NCBI GenBank assembly: GCA_963923455.1
Contig: CAWULT010000011.1
Coordinates: forward strand, 1-62,853
DNA: 62,853 bases
Origin: CAWULT01 sp963923455
GTDB taxonomy: Bacteria; Acidobacteriota; Vicinamibacteria; Vicinamibacterales; UBA2999
Direction of reading: 5' to 3'
A model generated the notes under the pieces. That model had not been told where the DNA came from. It made no database searches and saw nothing but the letters and a program-made list of their open reading frames with translations. This document shows, one piece after another, positions 1 to 8,195 of the stretch. The position numbers and the translations under genes are program-made. How positions within the stretch are numbered: position 1 is the stretch's first letter; every line of letters starts with the position of its first letter.

Positions 1-2
1 GC

Positions 3-923
3 GTCACCGAGCACAAGGCGGTGATCGACACCTGCAAGAAGCTCGAGAAGCAGGGCGCCCGGGTGACCTACCTGCCCGTGCAGAAGGACGGGCGCATCGA
101 CCTCGACGAACTGCGGTCGGCCATCACCGACAAGACGATCCTGATCTCGATCATGGCGGCCAACAACGAGATCGGCGTGCTGCAGCCGATCGACGAGATC
201 GGCGCCATCGCCAAGGAGAAGGGCGTCCTGTTCCACACCGACGCGGTGCAGGCGGCGGGGAAGGTGCCGTTCAACGTCACCCAGTCCAAGGTCGACCTGG
301 CGTCGATCAGCGGCCACAAGCTGTACGGCCCCAAGGGCATCGGCGTGCTTTACGTGCGCCGGCGCAATCCGCGCGTGCTGCTGGCCGAGCAGATCAGCGG
401 CGGCGGCCACGAGCGGGGCATGCGTTCGGGCACGCTGAACGTGCCGGGCATCGTCGGTATCGGCAAGGCGGCGGCGATCGCGGCTGCCGAGATGGCCACC
501 GAGTCGGAGCGGCTGCGGAAGCTCCGCGACTCGCTGAACGAGGCGCTGCACCGCAACCTCGACGAGATCTACATCAACGGGTCCATGGAGCACCGGCTGC
601 CCAACAACCTGAACATCAGCTTCGCCTACGTCGAGGGCGAGTCGCTGCTGATGGGGATCAACGACGTGGCCGTGTCGTCCGGCTCGGCCTGCACGTCGGC
701 GAGCCTCGAGCCGTCCTACGTGCTCAAGGCGCTCGGCGCCGGGGACGACCTGGCCCACTCGTCGATCCGGTTCGGCCTCGGCCGGTGGACGACCGAGGAG
801 GAAGTGGCCTACGTCGTCGAGAAGCTGACGAGCGTCGTGCGGCGGCTGCGCGAGATGTCGCCTCTGTACGAGATGGTCAAAGAGGGCGTGGATCTGTCGA
901 AGATGCAGTGGGTGACGCACTAG
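3..923 (+). CDS. iscS: Cysteine desulfurase IscS, 5' end missing
   Basis: PLP enzyme that takes sulfur from cysteine and passes it as a persulfide to IscU. The reading frame is open to the left edge and already begins inside the conserved TEHKAV segment, so about the first 90-100 residues lie outside the window; the GTG at 21 is not the true start. Visible family marks are the PLP-lysine motif SGHKLYGPKG and the mobile-loop active cysteine in SSGSACTSASLEPS, followed by the usual C-terminal domain. It is the first visible gene of a complete isc operon, with iscU 40 nt downstream. Any iscR would lie to the left. Identification is secure. Confidence 0.96.
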   Translation, partial: VTEHKAVIDTCKKLEKQGARVTYLPVQKDGRIDLDELRSAITDKTILISIMAANNEIGVLQPIDEIGAIAKEKGVLFHTDAVQAAGKVPFNVTQSKVDLASISGHKLYGPKGIGVLYVRRRNPRVLLAEQISGGGHERGMRSGTLNVPGIVGIGKAAAIAAAEMATESERLRKLRDSLNEALHRNLDEIYINGSMEHRLPNNLNISFAYVEGESLLMGINDVAVSSGSACTSASLEPSYVLKALGAGDDLAHSSIRFGLGRWTTEEEVAYVVEKLTSVVRRLREMSPLYEMVKEGVDLSKMQWVTH

Positions 924-963
924 CGTCCCAGTAGACCGGGACGACGTCCCGCAGGAGACACCA

Positions 964-1395
964 ATGGCGTATTCGGACAAAGTCATCGATCACTACGAGC
1001 ATCCCCGCAACGTCGGGTCGCTGCCGAAAGAGGACCTGAACGTGGGCACGGGGCTCGTCGGCGCGCCCGAGTGTGGCGACGTGATGAAGCTGCAGGTCAA
1101 GGTGAACCCGGAGACGGGCGTCATCGACGACGCGAAGTTCAAGACGTTCGGCTGCGGGTCGGCCATCGCCAGCTCGAGTCTCGCGACCGAGTGGCTCAAG
1201 GGTAAGACGGTCGAGGAGGCGCTGGCGATCAAGAACACCGACATCGTGGCCGAGCTGTCGCTGCCGCCGGTGAAGATCCACTGCTCGGTGCTGGCCGAGG
1301 ACGCCATCAAGGCGGCCATCACCGACTACAAGAAGAAGCAGGACGAGGCCAAGGCCGGCGCCTCGAGCCATCCGGCGGAGCAGCCATCGGTGTGA
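964..1395 (+). CDS. iscU: Fe-S cluster scaffold protein IscU
   Basis: Scaffold on which IscS sulfur and iron are assembled into a [2Fe-2S] cluster before hand-off to apo-proteins. The 143-residue product has all three ligand cysteines, Cys37 (in GAPECGDV, with the conserved Asp39), Cys64 (FGCGSA) and Cys107 (HCSVLAED), and the LPPVK chaperone-recognition motif just before Cys107. The start is an ATG preceded by CAGGAGAC. It carries a C-terminal tail of roughly 15 residues (rich in K, A, S, E) beyond the usual 128-residue length. It lies between iscS and iscA in the isc operon. Confidence 0.96.
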   Translation: MAYSDKVIDHYEHPRNVGSLPKEDLNVGTGLVGAPECGDVMKLQVKVNPETGVIDDAKFKTFGCGSAIASSSLATEWLKGKTVEEALAIKNTDIVAELSLPPVKIHCSVLAEDAIKAAITDYKKKQDEAKAGASSHPAEQPSV

Positions 1396-1436
1396 CGGCC
1401 TGCCGCGGCCGTGGGCCGGGGCGGACGGAGATGGGA

Positions 1437-1458
1437 GCGTCCGGCACGAGCCGGACGC
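1437..1458 (+). other. Hairpin between iscU and iscA
   Basis: A perfect 9-bp stem (GCGTCCGGC / GCCGGACGC) closes a 4-base loop in the 73-nt iscU-iscA gap, 10 nt before the iscA ATG. There is no T-tract, so it is not an obvious terminator. It could tune relative expression or stabilise the upstream mRNA; that role is inference. Confidence 0.5.
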
Positions 1459-1468
1459 GCGAACGATC

Positions 1469-1792
1469 ATGATTGAGATCACTGAGACCGCCGCGAAGAA
1501 GATTCAGTCGCTGATGGCCAAGCAGGGCATCAGCGAGGGAGGGCTCCGCGTCGGCGTCAAGGGCGGCGGCTGCTCCGGGCTCAGCTACACCTTCGGCTGG
1601 GAGCGCGAGCCGCGCTTCGGCGACGAAGTGTTCGAGGGCCATGGCGCCAAGCTCTTCGTGGACAAGAAGAGCTATCTGTTCCTGAAGGGCACGACTCTCG
1701 ACTACGACACGGCGCTGCTCTCCAAGGGCTTCGTGTTCCACAACCCGAACGCCAAGCAGAGCTGCGGCTGCGGCAGTTCGTTCGGCGCCTGA
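1469..1792 (+). CDS. iscA: Iron-sulfur assembly protein IscA (HesB family)
   Basis: A-type carrier that receives or donates Fe-S clusters, mainly in [4Fe-4S] maturation. At 107 residues it has the typical length, with the three conserved cysteines: Cys35 in GGGCSGLSY, and Cys99 and Cys101 in the C-terminal SCGCGSSF signature. The chosen ATG gives the canonical MIEITETAAKKI start. It follows iscU after a hairpin-containing gap and is followed by hscB after 26 nt, so it belongs to the isc operon. Confidence 0.96.
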   Translation: MIEITETAAKKIQSLMAKQGISEGGLRVGVKGGGCSGLSYTFGWEREPRFGDEVFEGHGAKLFVDKKSYLFLKGTTLDYDTALLSKGFVFHNPNAKQSCGCGSSFGA

Positions 1793-1818
1793 GGCGCCGT
1801 CCCGGTCCACGTGCACCG

Positions 1819-2520
1819 ATGACTCCCGACCCGATCCTCCTCCGTGTCGAACAGCCGCCCGAGTGCCGTACCTGCGGCGCCGGCGCGCCCGTCGACGAGC
1901 ATTTCTGCCCGAGCTGCAGCCGGATCCTGGCGCTCGGCCGTCACGGCGACTACTTCGCGTTCCTGGGGTTGCCGCGCCAGCTGCTGCTCGACCCGCAGGA
2001 GCTCGAACGGCGGTTCCGGGACCTGAGCCGCAAGTTCCACCCGGACTACTACTACAACGCGACCACCACCGAGCGGCTCGCCAGCCTCGAGCGGTCGTCG
2101 TACCTGAACGACGCGTATCGCGCGCTGCGGAATCCGGTGTCGCGCGCCGAGCACCTGCTGGCGATCGAGGGCTTCCCGATGGGGAAGGCCGATGAGGGGG
2201 CGTCGAAGGTGCCGCCGTCGCTGCTCGAAGAGGTGTTCGAGCTGAACGAGGAGCTCGACGCGATTCGCGAACTGCGCGAGGCGGGGACCCCGGCGGAACG
2301 GTTGCGCCCGCGCCTCGAGTCGGCGAAGGCCCCGATCGAGGCCCGGCGCCAGGCGCACGAGCAGCGGATGCACGCGCTCAGCGAACGCTGGGACCGGCGC
2401 ACCGGCGACGAGGCCGAGCGCAAGGAGATCCTCGACGCGCTGCGCGAGCAGTTGCTGGAGCGCAACTACATCAACAACCTGCTGGCGACGATCGAGCGCG
2501 AGGCGGCGGCCCATGGGTAA
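1819..2520 (+). CDS. hscB: Fe-S co-chaperone HscB with N-terminal zinc-finger
   Basis: J-domain co-chaperone that brings IscU to HscA and stimulates its ATPase. The J domain spans about residues 44-120 with the invariant HPD at 74-76; the C-terminal helical IscU-binding domain follows (about 140-230). Unlike the 171-residue E. coli protein it has an N-terminal extension with a four-cysteine knuckle (Cys16, Cys19, Cys30, Cys33), similar in arrangement to eukaryotic HSC20. Metal binding there is inference. Its last 8 nt overlap the start of hscA, indicating translational coupling. Confidence 0.93.
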   Translation: MTPDPILLRVEQPPECRTCGAGAPVDEHFCPSCSRILALGRHGDYFAFLGLPRQLLLDPQELERRFRDLSRKFHPDYYYNATTTERLASLERSSYLNDAYRALRNPVSRAEHLLAIEGFPMGKADEGASKVPPSLLEEVFELNEELDAIRELREAGTPAERLRPRLESAKAPIEARRQAHEQRMHALSERWDRRTGDEAERKEILDALREQLLERNYINNLLATIEREAAAHG

Positions 2521-4360
2521 CGTCGTCGGCATCGACCTGGGCACCACCAACAGCCTGGTCGCCTGGGTGAAGGACGGGCAGCCCGTCGTCATCCGCGACG
2601 CCTCGGGCGACGGCCTGGTGCCGTCGGTCGTGTCCTTCGCCGACGACGGCACCGTGTTCGTCGGCCGCGAGGCGCAGCGCCGCCTGCTGACCGAGCCAGG
2701 GCGCACCGTCTACTCGGCCAAGCGCTTCATGGGCCGCGGCATCGACGACGTCAGGGACGAGGCGCGCCTGCTGCCGTTCCGCGTGGGCGGCGAACCCGGC
2801 GGCGTGGTCCGGATCGGCGTCGGCGATCGGGAGTTCACTCCGCCCGAAGTCTCGGCGTGCGTGCTGCGCGAGCTGAAGCACCGGGCCGAGGAGTACTTCC
2901 GCGAGCAGGGCGAGTTCGACTTCGAGGTGGACCGCGCGGTGATCACCGTGCCCGCCTACTTCAACGACGCACAGCGCACCGCGACGCGCGACGCGGGCCG
3001 CCTGGCCGGGCTCGAGGTGCTGCGGATCATCAACGAGCCCACGGCGGCGTCGCTGGCCTACGGGCTCGACAAGAAGAACCGGGGAACGATCGCGGTCTAC
3101 GACCTCGGCGGGGGCACGTTCGACATCTCCATCCTCAAGGTCGAGGACGGCGTGTTCCAGGTGCTGGCCACCAACGGCGACACGCATCTGGGCGGCGACG
3201 ACATCGACCTGCTGCTGATGCAGCAGGTGCTCGACGACCTGCCGCCGCAACCGCCGTCGGATCTCGTCCAGACGGTCCGCAAGGCCGTGATCCAGGCGAA
3301 GTGGGACCTGTCCGACGCCGACGAAACGGAGATTCGGATCGACGGGTCGCCCGTGCTGCCTTCGGGTTATCGCCGCCGCATCACCCGGGCGGAGTTCGAG
3401 ACGATGGTCCGTCCGCTCGTCGAGCGGACGCTTGGCCCCGTGCGACAGGCGCTCGCCGACGCCGGGCTCGAGCCCCGCGACATCGACGAGGTCGTGCTGG
3501 TCGGCGGGTCGACGCGCACCCCGCTCGTGCGCCGGATGGTGGAGGAGCTGTTCGGCCGGACGCCGCACAGCGATCTCAATCCCGACGAGGTGGTGGCGCT
3601 CGGCGCGGCCGTGCAGGCCGACATCCTGGTCAGCGGCCGGCGCGAGATGCTGCTGCTCGACGTGACGCCGCTGTCCCTCGGCATCGAGACGATGGGCGGG
3701 GTGGTGTCCAAGATCATCCTGCGCAACTCGACGATCCCGGCGAGCGGTCGCGAGATGTTCACGACCGGCGTCGACAATCAGACCGGCGTCGACATCCACG
3801 TGCTGCAGGGCGAGCGCGAGCTCGCGTCGGATTGCCGCTCGCTGGCCCGGTTCCGGCTGCGGGGGATTCCACCGATGCCGGCCGGTCTGCCGCGCATCGA
3901 GGTGCGCTTCCAGATCGACGCGAACGGCATCCTCAGCGTCGGCGCGAGCGAACTGCGCACCGGTGTGGCGCAGACGGTCGAGGTGAAACCGTCGTACGGC
4001 CTGACCGACCAGGAGGTCGAGCGGATGCTCATCGAGTCGTTCGAGCACGCCGAGGCCGACTTCGAGGCGCGCCTGCTCATCGAAGCGCGCAACGAGGCGG
4101 AGTCGGTCGTGCACGCGACCGAGAAGTCGCTGCGGCAGTCCGGCTTCGACCGGCTCGCGGCCGAGGAGTTGAAGCCAGGCGAGCGCGCGCAGATCGAACG
4201 GGCCCTGCGGGACCTGAAGGAGGCGATTGCGGGCACCGACCGCGAACGCATCCTGGCGCAGACCGAGGCGCTCAACCGGGCGACTCAGCATCTGGCCGAG
4301 GTGCAGATGAACCGCAGCGTGCGCGCCGCGCTCGCCGGCAAGAACATCACGGACGTATAG
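2513..4360 (+). CDS. hscA: Hsp70-type chaperone HscA
   Basis: Specialised Hsp70 that uses ATP, with HscB, to release Fe-S clusters from IscU. The 615-residue product starts with the Hsp70 phosphate-loop signature (GIDLGTTNSLVAW), has the second signature around YDLGGGTFDISIL and the third in VVLVGGSTRTP, then a substrate-binding domain beginning near DVTPLSLGIETMGG. Length matches E. coli HscA (616). It overlaps hscB by 8 nt and is followed by fdx after 17 nt, and placement inside the isc operon separates it from DnaK. Confidence 0.95.
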   Translation: MGNVVGIDLGTTNSLVAWVKDGQPVVIRDASGDGLVPSVVSFADDGTVFVGREAQRRLLTEPGRTVYSAKRFMGRGIDDVRDEARLLPFRVGGEPGGVVRIGVGDREFTPPEVSACVLRELKHRAEEYFREQGEFDFEVDRAVITVPAYFNDAQRTATRDAGRLAGLEVLRIINEPTAASLAYGLDKKNRGTIAVYDLGGGTFDISILKVEDGVFQVLATNGDTHLGGDDIDLLLMQQVLDDLPPQPPSDLVQTVRKAVIQAKWDLSDADETEIRIDGSPVLPSGYRRRITRAEFETMVRPLVERTLGPVRQALADAGLEPRDIDEVVLVGGSTRTPLVRRMVEELFGRTPHSDLNPDEVVALGAAVQADILVSGRREMLLLDVTPLSLGIETMGGVVSKIILRNSTIPASGREMFTTGVDNQTGVDIHVLQGERELASDCRSLARFRLRGIPPMPAGLPRIEVRFQIDANGILSVGASELRTGVAQTVEVKPSYGLTDQEVERMLIESFEHAEADFEARLLIEARNEAESVVHATEKSLRQSGFDRLAAEELKPGERAQIERALRDLKEAIAGTDRERILAQTEALNRATQHLAEVQMNRSVRAALAGKNITDV

Positions 4361-4377
4361 CGGGGTCAGCGAGAGAC

Positions 4378-4797
4378 ATGCCCAAGGTGACGTTCATCAA
4401 GGACGGCAAGGAAACCGTCGTCGAGTTCGAGCACGGCAAGCTCGAGTACCAGCATCACGGCCTGCCAGAGTCGTTCCTCGACGTCGCGATGAACCACGGC
4501 ATTCCGCTCGAGCACGCCTGCGGCGGCAGTTGCGCCTGCACGACCTGCCACCTGTTCGTGAAGGAAGGCATGCAGAACCTCAGCGAGATGGAGGACAGCG
4601 AGGCCGACCGGCTCGACACCGCGTGGGACCTGCGGACGAATTCGCGGCTGGGCTGCCAGGCCGTGATCAAGGGCGACGTCGTGGTCGAATTCCCGCTGTA
4701 CACCCGTAACTACGTGCAGGAGGGCGGCGGCATCCAGCTCGGCAAGAGCACCCAGCCCGACGAGGACACCAAGGTCGAGGCGGGAGCCCGGCCATGA
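4378..4797 (+). CDS. fdx: [2Fe-2S] ferredoxin of the ISC system
   Basis: Electron donor for Fe-S cluster assembly. The 139-residue product (E. coli Fdx is 111) has the adrenodoxin-type ligand pattern Cys48-x5-Cys54-x2-Cys57 and a later Cys in LGCQA; an additional Cys52 lies inside the loop. About 20 residues of acidic C-terminal tail extend past the fold. The start is the ATG right after the GAGAGAC between hscA and fdx. Its TGA overlaps the iscX ATG by 4 nt. Confidence 0.94.
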   Translation: MPKVTFIKDGKETVVEFEHGKLEYQHHGLPESFLDVAMNHGIPLEHACGGSCACTTCHLFVKEGMQNLSEMEDSEADRLDTAWDLRTNSRLGCQAVIKGDVVVEFPLYTRNYVQEGGGIQLGKSTQPDEDTKVEAGARP

Positions 4798-5003
4798 AGT
4801 GGACCGACGCCGAGGACATCGGCATCTCTCTCTACGAGCGCTTTCCGGACGTGGACCCGCTGACGGTCCGGTTCACGGATCTCCGCGAGAGAGTGATGGG
4901 GCTCGACGGCTTCGACGACGACCCCAAGGCTTCGAACGAGCCGAAGCTCGAGGCGATCCAGATGGCCTGGTACGAGGAGTGGAAGGACGGCCAGGAGGGC
5001 TGA
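4794..5003 (+). CDS. iscX: IscX, small acidic ISC regulator
   Basis: A 69-residue acidic protein with the IscX pattern: MKWTDAEDI at the N-terminus, a DPLTVRFTDL segment and the KLEAIQMAWYEEW ending. In other bacteria IscX binds IscS and iron and moderates assembly. It overlaps fdx by 4 nt (ATGA) and ends the operon, the same gene order as in Proteobacteria. Confidence 0.94.
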   Translation: MKWTDAEDIGISLYERFPDVDPLTVRFTDLRERVMGLDGFDDDPKASNEPKLEAIQMAWYEEWKDGQEG

Positions 5004-5035
5004 CCCGCGCTGAGCGGGCCGGACGGCCAATCGCG

Positions 5036-5041
5036 TAGACT
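5036..5041 (+). promoter_or_regulatory. Putative -10 box, near-leaderless
   Basis: TAGACT lies 10 nt before the ATG at 5052. Transcription would begin about 3-4 nt before the start codon. No good -35 is visible, and the call rests on the recurring spacing seen at several genes here. Confidence 0.35.
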
Positions 5042-5051
5042 GGGCGTCTGA

Positions 5052-5492
5052 ATGGGCATGGAGAGCATGGGGCACTTGGTCGTGCGGCTCTGCTGCGTTG
5101 CGCTGGCCGCCGTGGCCTCGCTGGCGGCGTTGCCCCTGCATGTCCTGGCCCAGGATGCGCCGCCCGTTGCCGCCGCGGCGCACGGCGTCCCGTCGATCGA
5201 CGTCGGCAAGCTGCCCATAGACATGCAGCGGGTCCGGCGCCGGCTAGCCGCATCGTCCACCACTGAAGAGCGCGACGGCCTGAACCTGCGCTACGTCGTG
5301 ACCGTGTTCGGCGAGTCGCCCCGCATCAAGCTGTTCACGCCAGCCGACAACCTGGCTTTCGGGCAGGCGCCGTACGGCGCGCCTAGCCACGGCGACCTGA
5401 TGCGGATGATCACACCGATCGAGTACCGCGCCCCCGCTGCGAACTTCGGTGCGGCGTTCCGCTGGTTCGCCGACAAGGCGCGGGACCGGTAG
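5052..5492 (+). CDS. Exported protein of unknown function
   Basis: The 146-residue product opens with a signal peptide (hydrophobic stretch from about residue 10 to 32 ending LHVLAQ). The mature part has short conserved-looking stretches, LNLRYVVTVFGESPRIKLF and a later GAPSHGDLMRMITP, but matches no family I recognise. It sits 48 nt after iscX, with its own putative promoter box, so it is probably outside the isc operon. A secreted or periplasmic location is likely. Confidence 0.75.
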   Translation: MGMESMGHLVVRLCCVALAAVASLAALPLHVLAQDAPPVAAAAHGVPSIDVGKLPIDMQRVRRRLAASSTTEERDGLNLRYVVTVFGESPRIKLFTPADNLAFGQAPYGAPSHGDLMRMITPIEYRAPAANFGAAFRWFADKARDR

Positions 5493-5499
5493 CCGGCTC

Positions 5500-5560
5500 G
5501 GTCGCCCGCACGTCGATACACGCGCACCACGTCCAGTTCGGGATCCACGACCCGGCGCTC
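5500..5560 (-). pseudogene. Possible fragment of a Uma2-family endonuclease
   Basis: On the minus strand the stretch encodes RRVVDPELDVVRVYRR, which closely resembles the VDPEL...VYRR segment of Uma2-type putative restriction endonucleases. Only about 20 residues match and flanking sequence does not continue the fold. If real, it is a decayed remnant; chance similarity cannot be excluded. Confidence 0.3.
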
Positions 5561-5673
5561 GCGGCTGTTCGGGTGGGGCGCCGTGCGGTGAGGCGGCAGG
5601 TGCTTCGCCCAGTCGTCGCGCGATGTCATCCCGACTGCCCGGTTTCCGTGCGGCGGTGAGCGCCGCCCGCCCG

Positions 5674-5679
5674 TATAAT
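5674..5679 (+). promoter_or_regulatory. Putative -10 box (TATAAT)
   Basis: A perfect TATAAT hexamer stands 56 nt before the ATG at 5736, just after a GGCGG/CCGCC-rich inverted stretch. It would give a leader of about 50 nt for the NTF2-like gene. No convincing -35 element is present. Confidence 0.45.
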
Positions 5680-5735
5680 CCCTCTGCCCGGTAGCCGCCA
5701 GACCCCCTTCCTTCTTCGAGACGCGAGGTGCACGC

Positions 5736-6161
5736 ATGACCAGACACGACATCGAAGCGATGTTCGCCCGGAGACAGGTCGCGTGGGACCGGCTGGATGC
5801 GCATGCGTTGGCCGCCGACCATTCGGAGGATGGCGTGGTCGAGAGCCCGATCGCCGGCGGCGCGGTGAAGGGCCGTGACGCGATCGAGTCGGTGTACAAC
5901 ACGTACTTTCGCGCGTTCACGGACATGCGCGTGGAGCGGGACGATCTGTTGATCGACGGCAACCAGGCGGCGCTGTTCGTGCACGTGGCGGGCACGGACC
6001 TTGGAGGCTTCATGGCCATGCCGCCGACGGGGCGGCGCGTGAGCATCCCGATGGTCTTCCTCTACAGAATCAAAGACGGCGCCATCGTGCACGAGCGGCG
6101 CATATACGATTTCACCGGCGTGCTGATTCAGGTCGGCGTGCTGAAGGCGAAGCCGAGCTGA
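5736..6161 (+). CDS. NTF2-like / SnoaL-type protein
   Basis: The 141-residue product has the size and pattern of the SnoaL/ester-cyclase branch of the NTF2 fold: an N-terminal helix ending WDRLDAHALAADHSEDGVVESP, a GxDAIE segment, and a C-terminal sheet containing GRRVSIPMVFLYRIKDGAIVHERRIYDF. The family covers hydrolases, cyclases and binding proteins acting on small molecules, so the substrate cannot be told. It is followed after 7 nt by the FHA-GAF-PP2C gene and could share its transcript. Confidence 0.82.
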   Translation: MTRHDIEAMFARRQVAWDRLDAHALAADHSEDGVVESPIAGGAVKGRDAIESVYNTYFRAFTDMRVERDDLLIDGNQAALFVHVAGTDLGGFMAMPPTGRRVSIPMVFLYRIKDGAIVHERRIYDFTGVLIQVGVLKAKPS

Positions 6162-6168
6162 GCGGCGT

Positions 6169-7776
6169 ATGGAAGCACCAGAACTGCGCGTGTCCGACGG
6201 CCAGGGCCAGCGCGTCGTCAGGATCGAACAGCCGCGCTTCATGATCGGACGCAGGACGACCGCCGATCTGCAGGTCAGCAACCCGGACGTGTCGCGCGAG
6301 CATGCCGAGATCGCTCAGGAAGGGGACACGTATCGGATCCGGGACTGCGGGTCCAGGTTCGGCACGTTCGTCAACGGCGAGCAGATCACCGAGCACACGC
6401 TGGCCAGCGGAGACCGGATTCGGCTCGGTCGCAGCGGCGGCGTCGAGCTCCTGTTCTCGGTCGGGGACCGATCCGCGCTGCGGAGCTCCACCTCGGAGGT
6501 TGGCGACTTCCGCCAGATGGCGGCGGTGCTCAACGGTCTGCGGGCCCTCGGTTCGGGGCGCGTGCTCGACGAGGTGCTGACGCTCGTCATCGACTCGGCC
6601 ATCGAGGTCACGAGAGCCGAGCGAGGCTTCGTGATGCTCGCCGACAACACGGGACGACTCGAGTTCAAGACGGCTCGCGGCAGGGGAGGCATCACGCTGT
6701 CGGGCACGTCGTTCTCGACCAGCGAGAAGATCCCGAAGGAGGTGTTCTCGACCAACCGTGGCCGCATCGTGGCCGACCTGCTGGACGGCAGCCTTGCCGA
6801 TGCGCACGGCGGCACGATCGCGGTGGGTATCCGGCACGTGCAGTGCGTGCCGTTGCGCGTCACGGCGCCAGCCTCGTCGAGCGCTGCGACGCAGGTGATC
6901 GGCGTGCTCTATCTCGACGGCCGCGAGCGCAGCACCATGGTGTCGGATGCGACGGCGGCCTCGCTCGAGGCGTTCGCAACCCAGGCGGCGCTCGCGATCG
7001 AGAGCGCGCGGCTGTACGCCGAGTCGGCCGAGAAGGCGCGGACGGACCGCGACCTGCGTATCGCGGCCGAGATTCAGCGCTCGCTGCTGCCCGAGCCTCG
7101 GCACGAGCACGCGTCAGGCGACCTCGCGGCGGTGTCGGTCCCGTGCCGAACCGTGGGAGGCGACTTCTTCGACTACATGGATGTCGGCGAGTCGCTCTTC
7201 GGCTTCGCGCTCGGGGACGTGGCGGGCAAGGGGCCGCCGGCGGCGCTGCTGGCCGCGGTCGTGCAGAGCCACTTCGGCGCCCAGGCGCCCGTGAGCACGG
7301 ATGCGGCCGACACGATGGTGCGCATCAACAAGGCGCTGCTGCGCCGGGCCGTCGAGGCCCGATTCGCGACGATGTGCTACGGCGTCGTCTCGCCGGACGG
7401 CCGCTTCAGCTACTGCAACGCCGGGCAGGAGCCGCCGCTCGTCGTGGGACGCGACGGCGTGCGCTGGCTCGAGACAGGCGGGCCGGTGCTGGGGCTGTTG
7501 CCCGGGGCCTCGTACGAGTGCGAGGATGTGGCGCTCGCCCACGGCGATGTGGTCGTCGTGGTCAGCGACGGAGTGACCGAGGCTCGGGACACGGGCAACG
7601 AAGAGTTCGGGCGCGACCGGCTGCTCGCGGCGGTCGGGCACTGCCACGGAGAGCGAGCCGAGGCCGTGCTCGACCGGTTGCTGTCAGCCGTGAACCAGTT
7701 CTCGGCCGGAGCCTCGCAGGCCGATGACATCACGGCGCTCGTATTTCGGTACCAGGACAACCGATCGGATTCCTGA
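6169..7776 (+). CDS. FHA-GAF-PP2C serine phosphatase (RsbU/SpoIIE type)
   Basis: The 535-residue signalling protein has three parts. Residues about 1-95 form an FHA phosphothreonine-binding domain (MIGRRTTADL, NPDVSREHAEI, GSRFGTFVNG). Residues about 120-290 form a GAF sensor domain. Residues about 300-530 form a PP2C/SpoIIE phosphatase (AAEIQRSLLP, GGDFFDY, GDVAGKGPPAALL, VSDGVTEAR, DDITALV) with the metal-binding aspartates present. The family dephosphorylates STAS-domain antagonists. A STAS gene follows after only 15 nt, strongly suggesting enzyme and substrate. No kinase of the RsbW type is in the window. Confidence 0.92.
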   Translation: MEAPELRVSDGQGQRVVRIEQPRFMIGRRTTADLQVSNPDVSREHAEIAQEGDTYRIRDCGSRFGTFVNGEQITEHTLASGDRIRLGRSGGVELLFSVGDRSALRSSTSEVGDFRQMAAVLNGLRALGSGRVLDEVLTLVIDSAIEVTRAERGFVMLADNTGRLEFKTARGRGGITLSGTSFSTSEKIPKEVFSTNRGRIVADLLDGSLADAHGGTIAVGIRHVQCVPLRVTAPASSSAATQVIGVLYLDGRERSTMVSDATAASLEAFATQAALAIESARLYAESAEKARTDRDLRIAAEIQRSLLPEPRHEHASGDLAAVSVPCRTVGGDFFDYMDVGESLFGFALGDVAGKGPPAALLAAVVQSHFGAQAPVSTDAADTMVRINKALLRRAVEARFATMCYGVVSPDGRFSYCNAGQEPPLVVGRDGVRWLETGGPVLGLLPGASYECEDVALAHGDVVVVVSDGVTEARDTGNEEFGRDRLLAAVGHCHGERAEAVLDRLLSAVNQFSAGASQADDITALVFRYQDNRSDS

Positions 7777-7791
7777 TCGAGAGGGACGCGG

Positions 7792-8127
7792 ATGACACTC
7801 GAAGAACGACAGGCCGGTGAGGTCACGATCGTCGCCATTTCAGGCGACATCACGCTGCATGCCGGGGTCGACGTGCTGAAGGACAAGGTCTACAGCCTGC
7901 TGCAGTCTGAACGCCGAAAGGTGTTGTTCGATCTCGCAGGGGTGGGGCAGGTCGACAGCACCGGGTTGGGGCAGCTCGTGCATGCACACGTGACGATGTC
8001 GCGCCACGGCGGCACCTTGAAGCTGCTGAACCTGACCAAGCGCCTGGACGACCTGCTCGTGCTGACCAAGCTCGTGACGGTCTTCGACATCTTCGACGAC
8101 GAGGCCGAGGCGCTCGCCAGCTTCTGA
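7792..8127 (+). CDS. STAS-domain anti-sigma factor antagonist
   Basis: The 111-residue single STAS domain resembles SpoIIAA/RsbV. The phosphorylatable serine is Ser56 in the DSTGLG motif. In partner-switching systems the unphosphorylated form binds and sequesters an anti-sigma kinase. It lies 15 nt after the PP2C phosphatase gene, which likely reactivates it. The cognate kinase and sigma factor or other output must be encoded elsewhere. Confidence 0.92.
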   Translation: MTLEERQAGEVTIVAISGDITLHAGVDVLKDKVYSLLQSERRKVLFDLAGVGQVDSTGLGQLVHAHVTMSRHGGTLKLLNLTKRLDDLLVLTKLVTVFDIFDDEAEALASF

Positions 8128-8150
8128 CCGGCCGTTCAGGCCCGGCGTGG

Positions 8151-8156
8151 TATCCT
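8151..8156 (+). promoter_or_regulatory. Putative -10 box
   Basis: TATCCT preceded by TGG (extended -10-like) lies 39 nt before the ATG at 8196, giving a leader of about 33 nt. It falls after the end of the STAS gene and suggests a separate promoter. Confidence 0.35.
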
Positions 8157-8195
8157 GCCGGGTCTCCGTCCACAAGTTTCCGCACCAGAGGAATC

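Noticed and set aside
21..923. IscS starting at the GTG at 21
   Set aside because: The conserved TEHKAV segment lies across this point, so the gene starts before the window.
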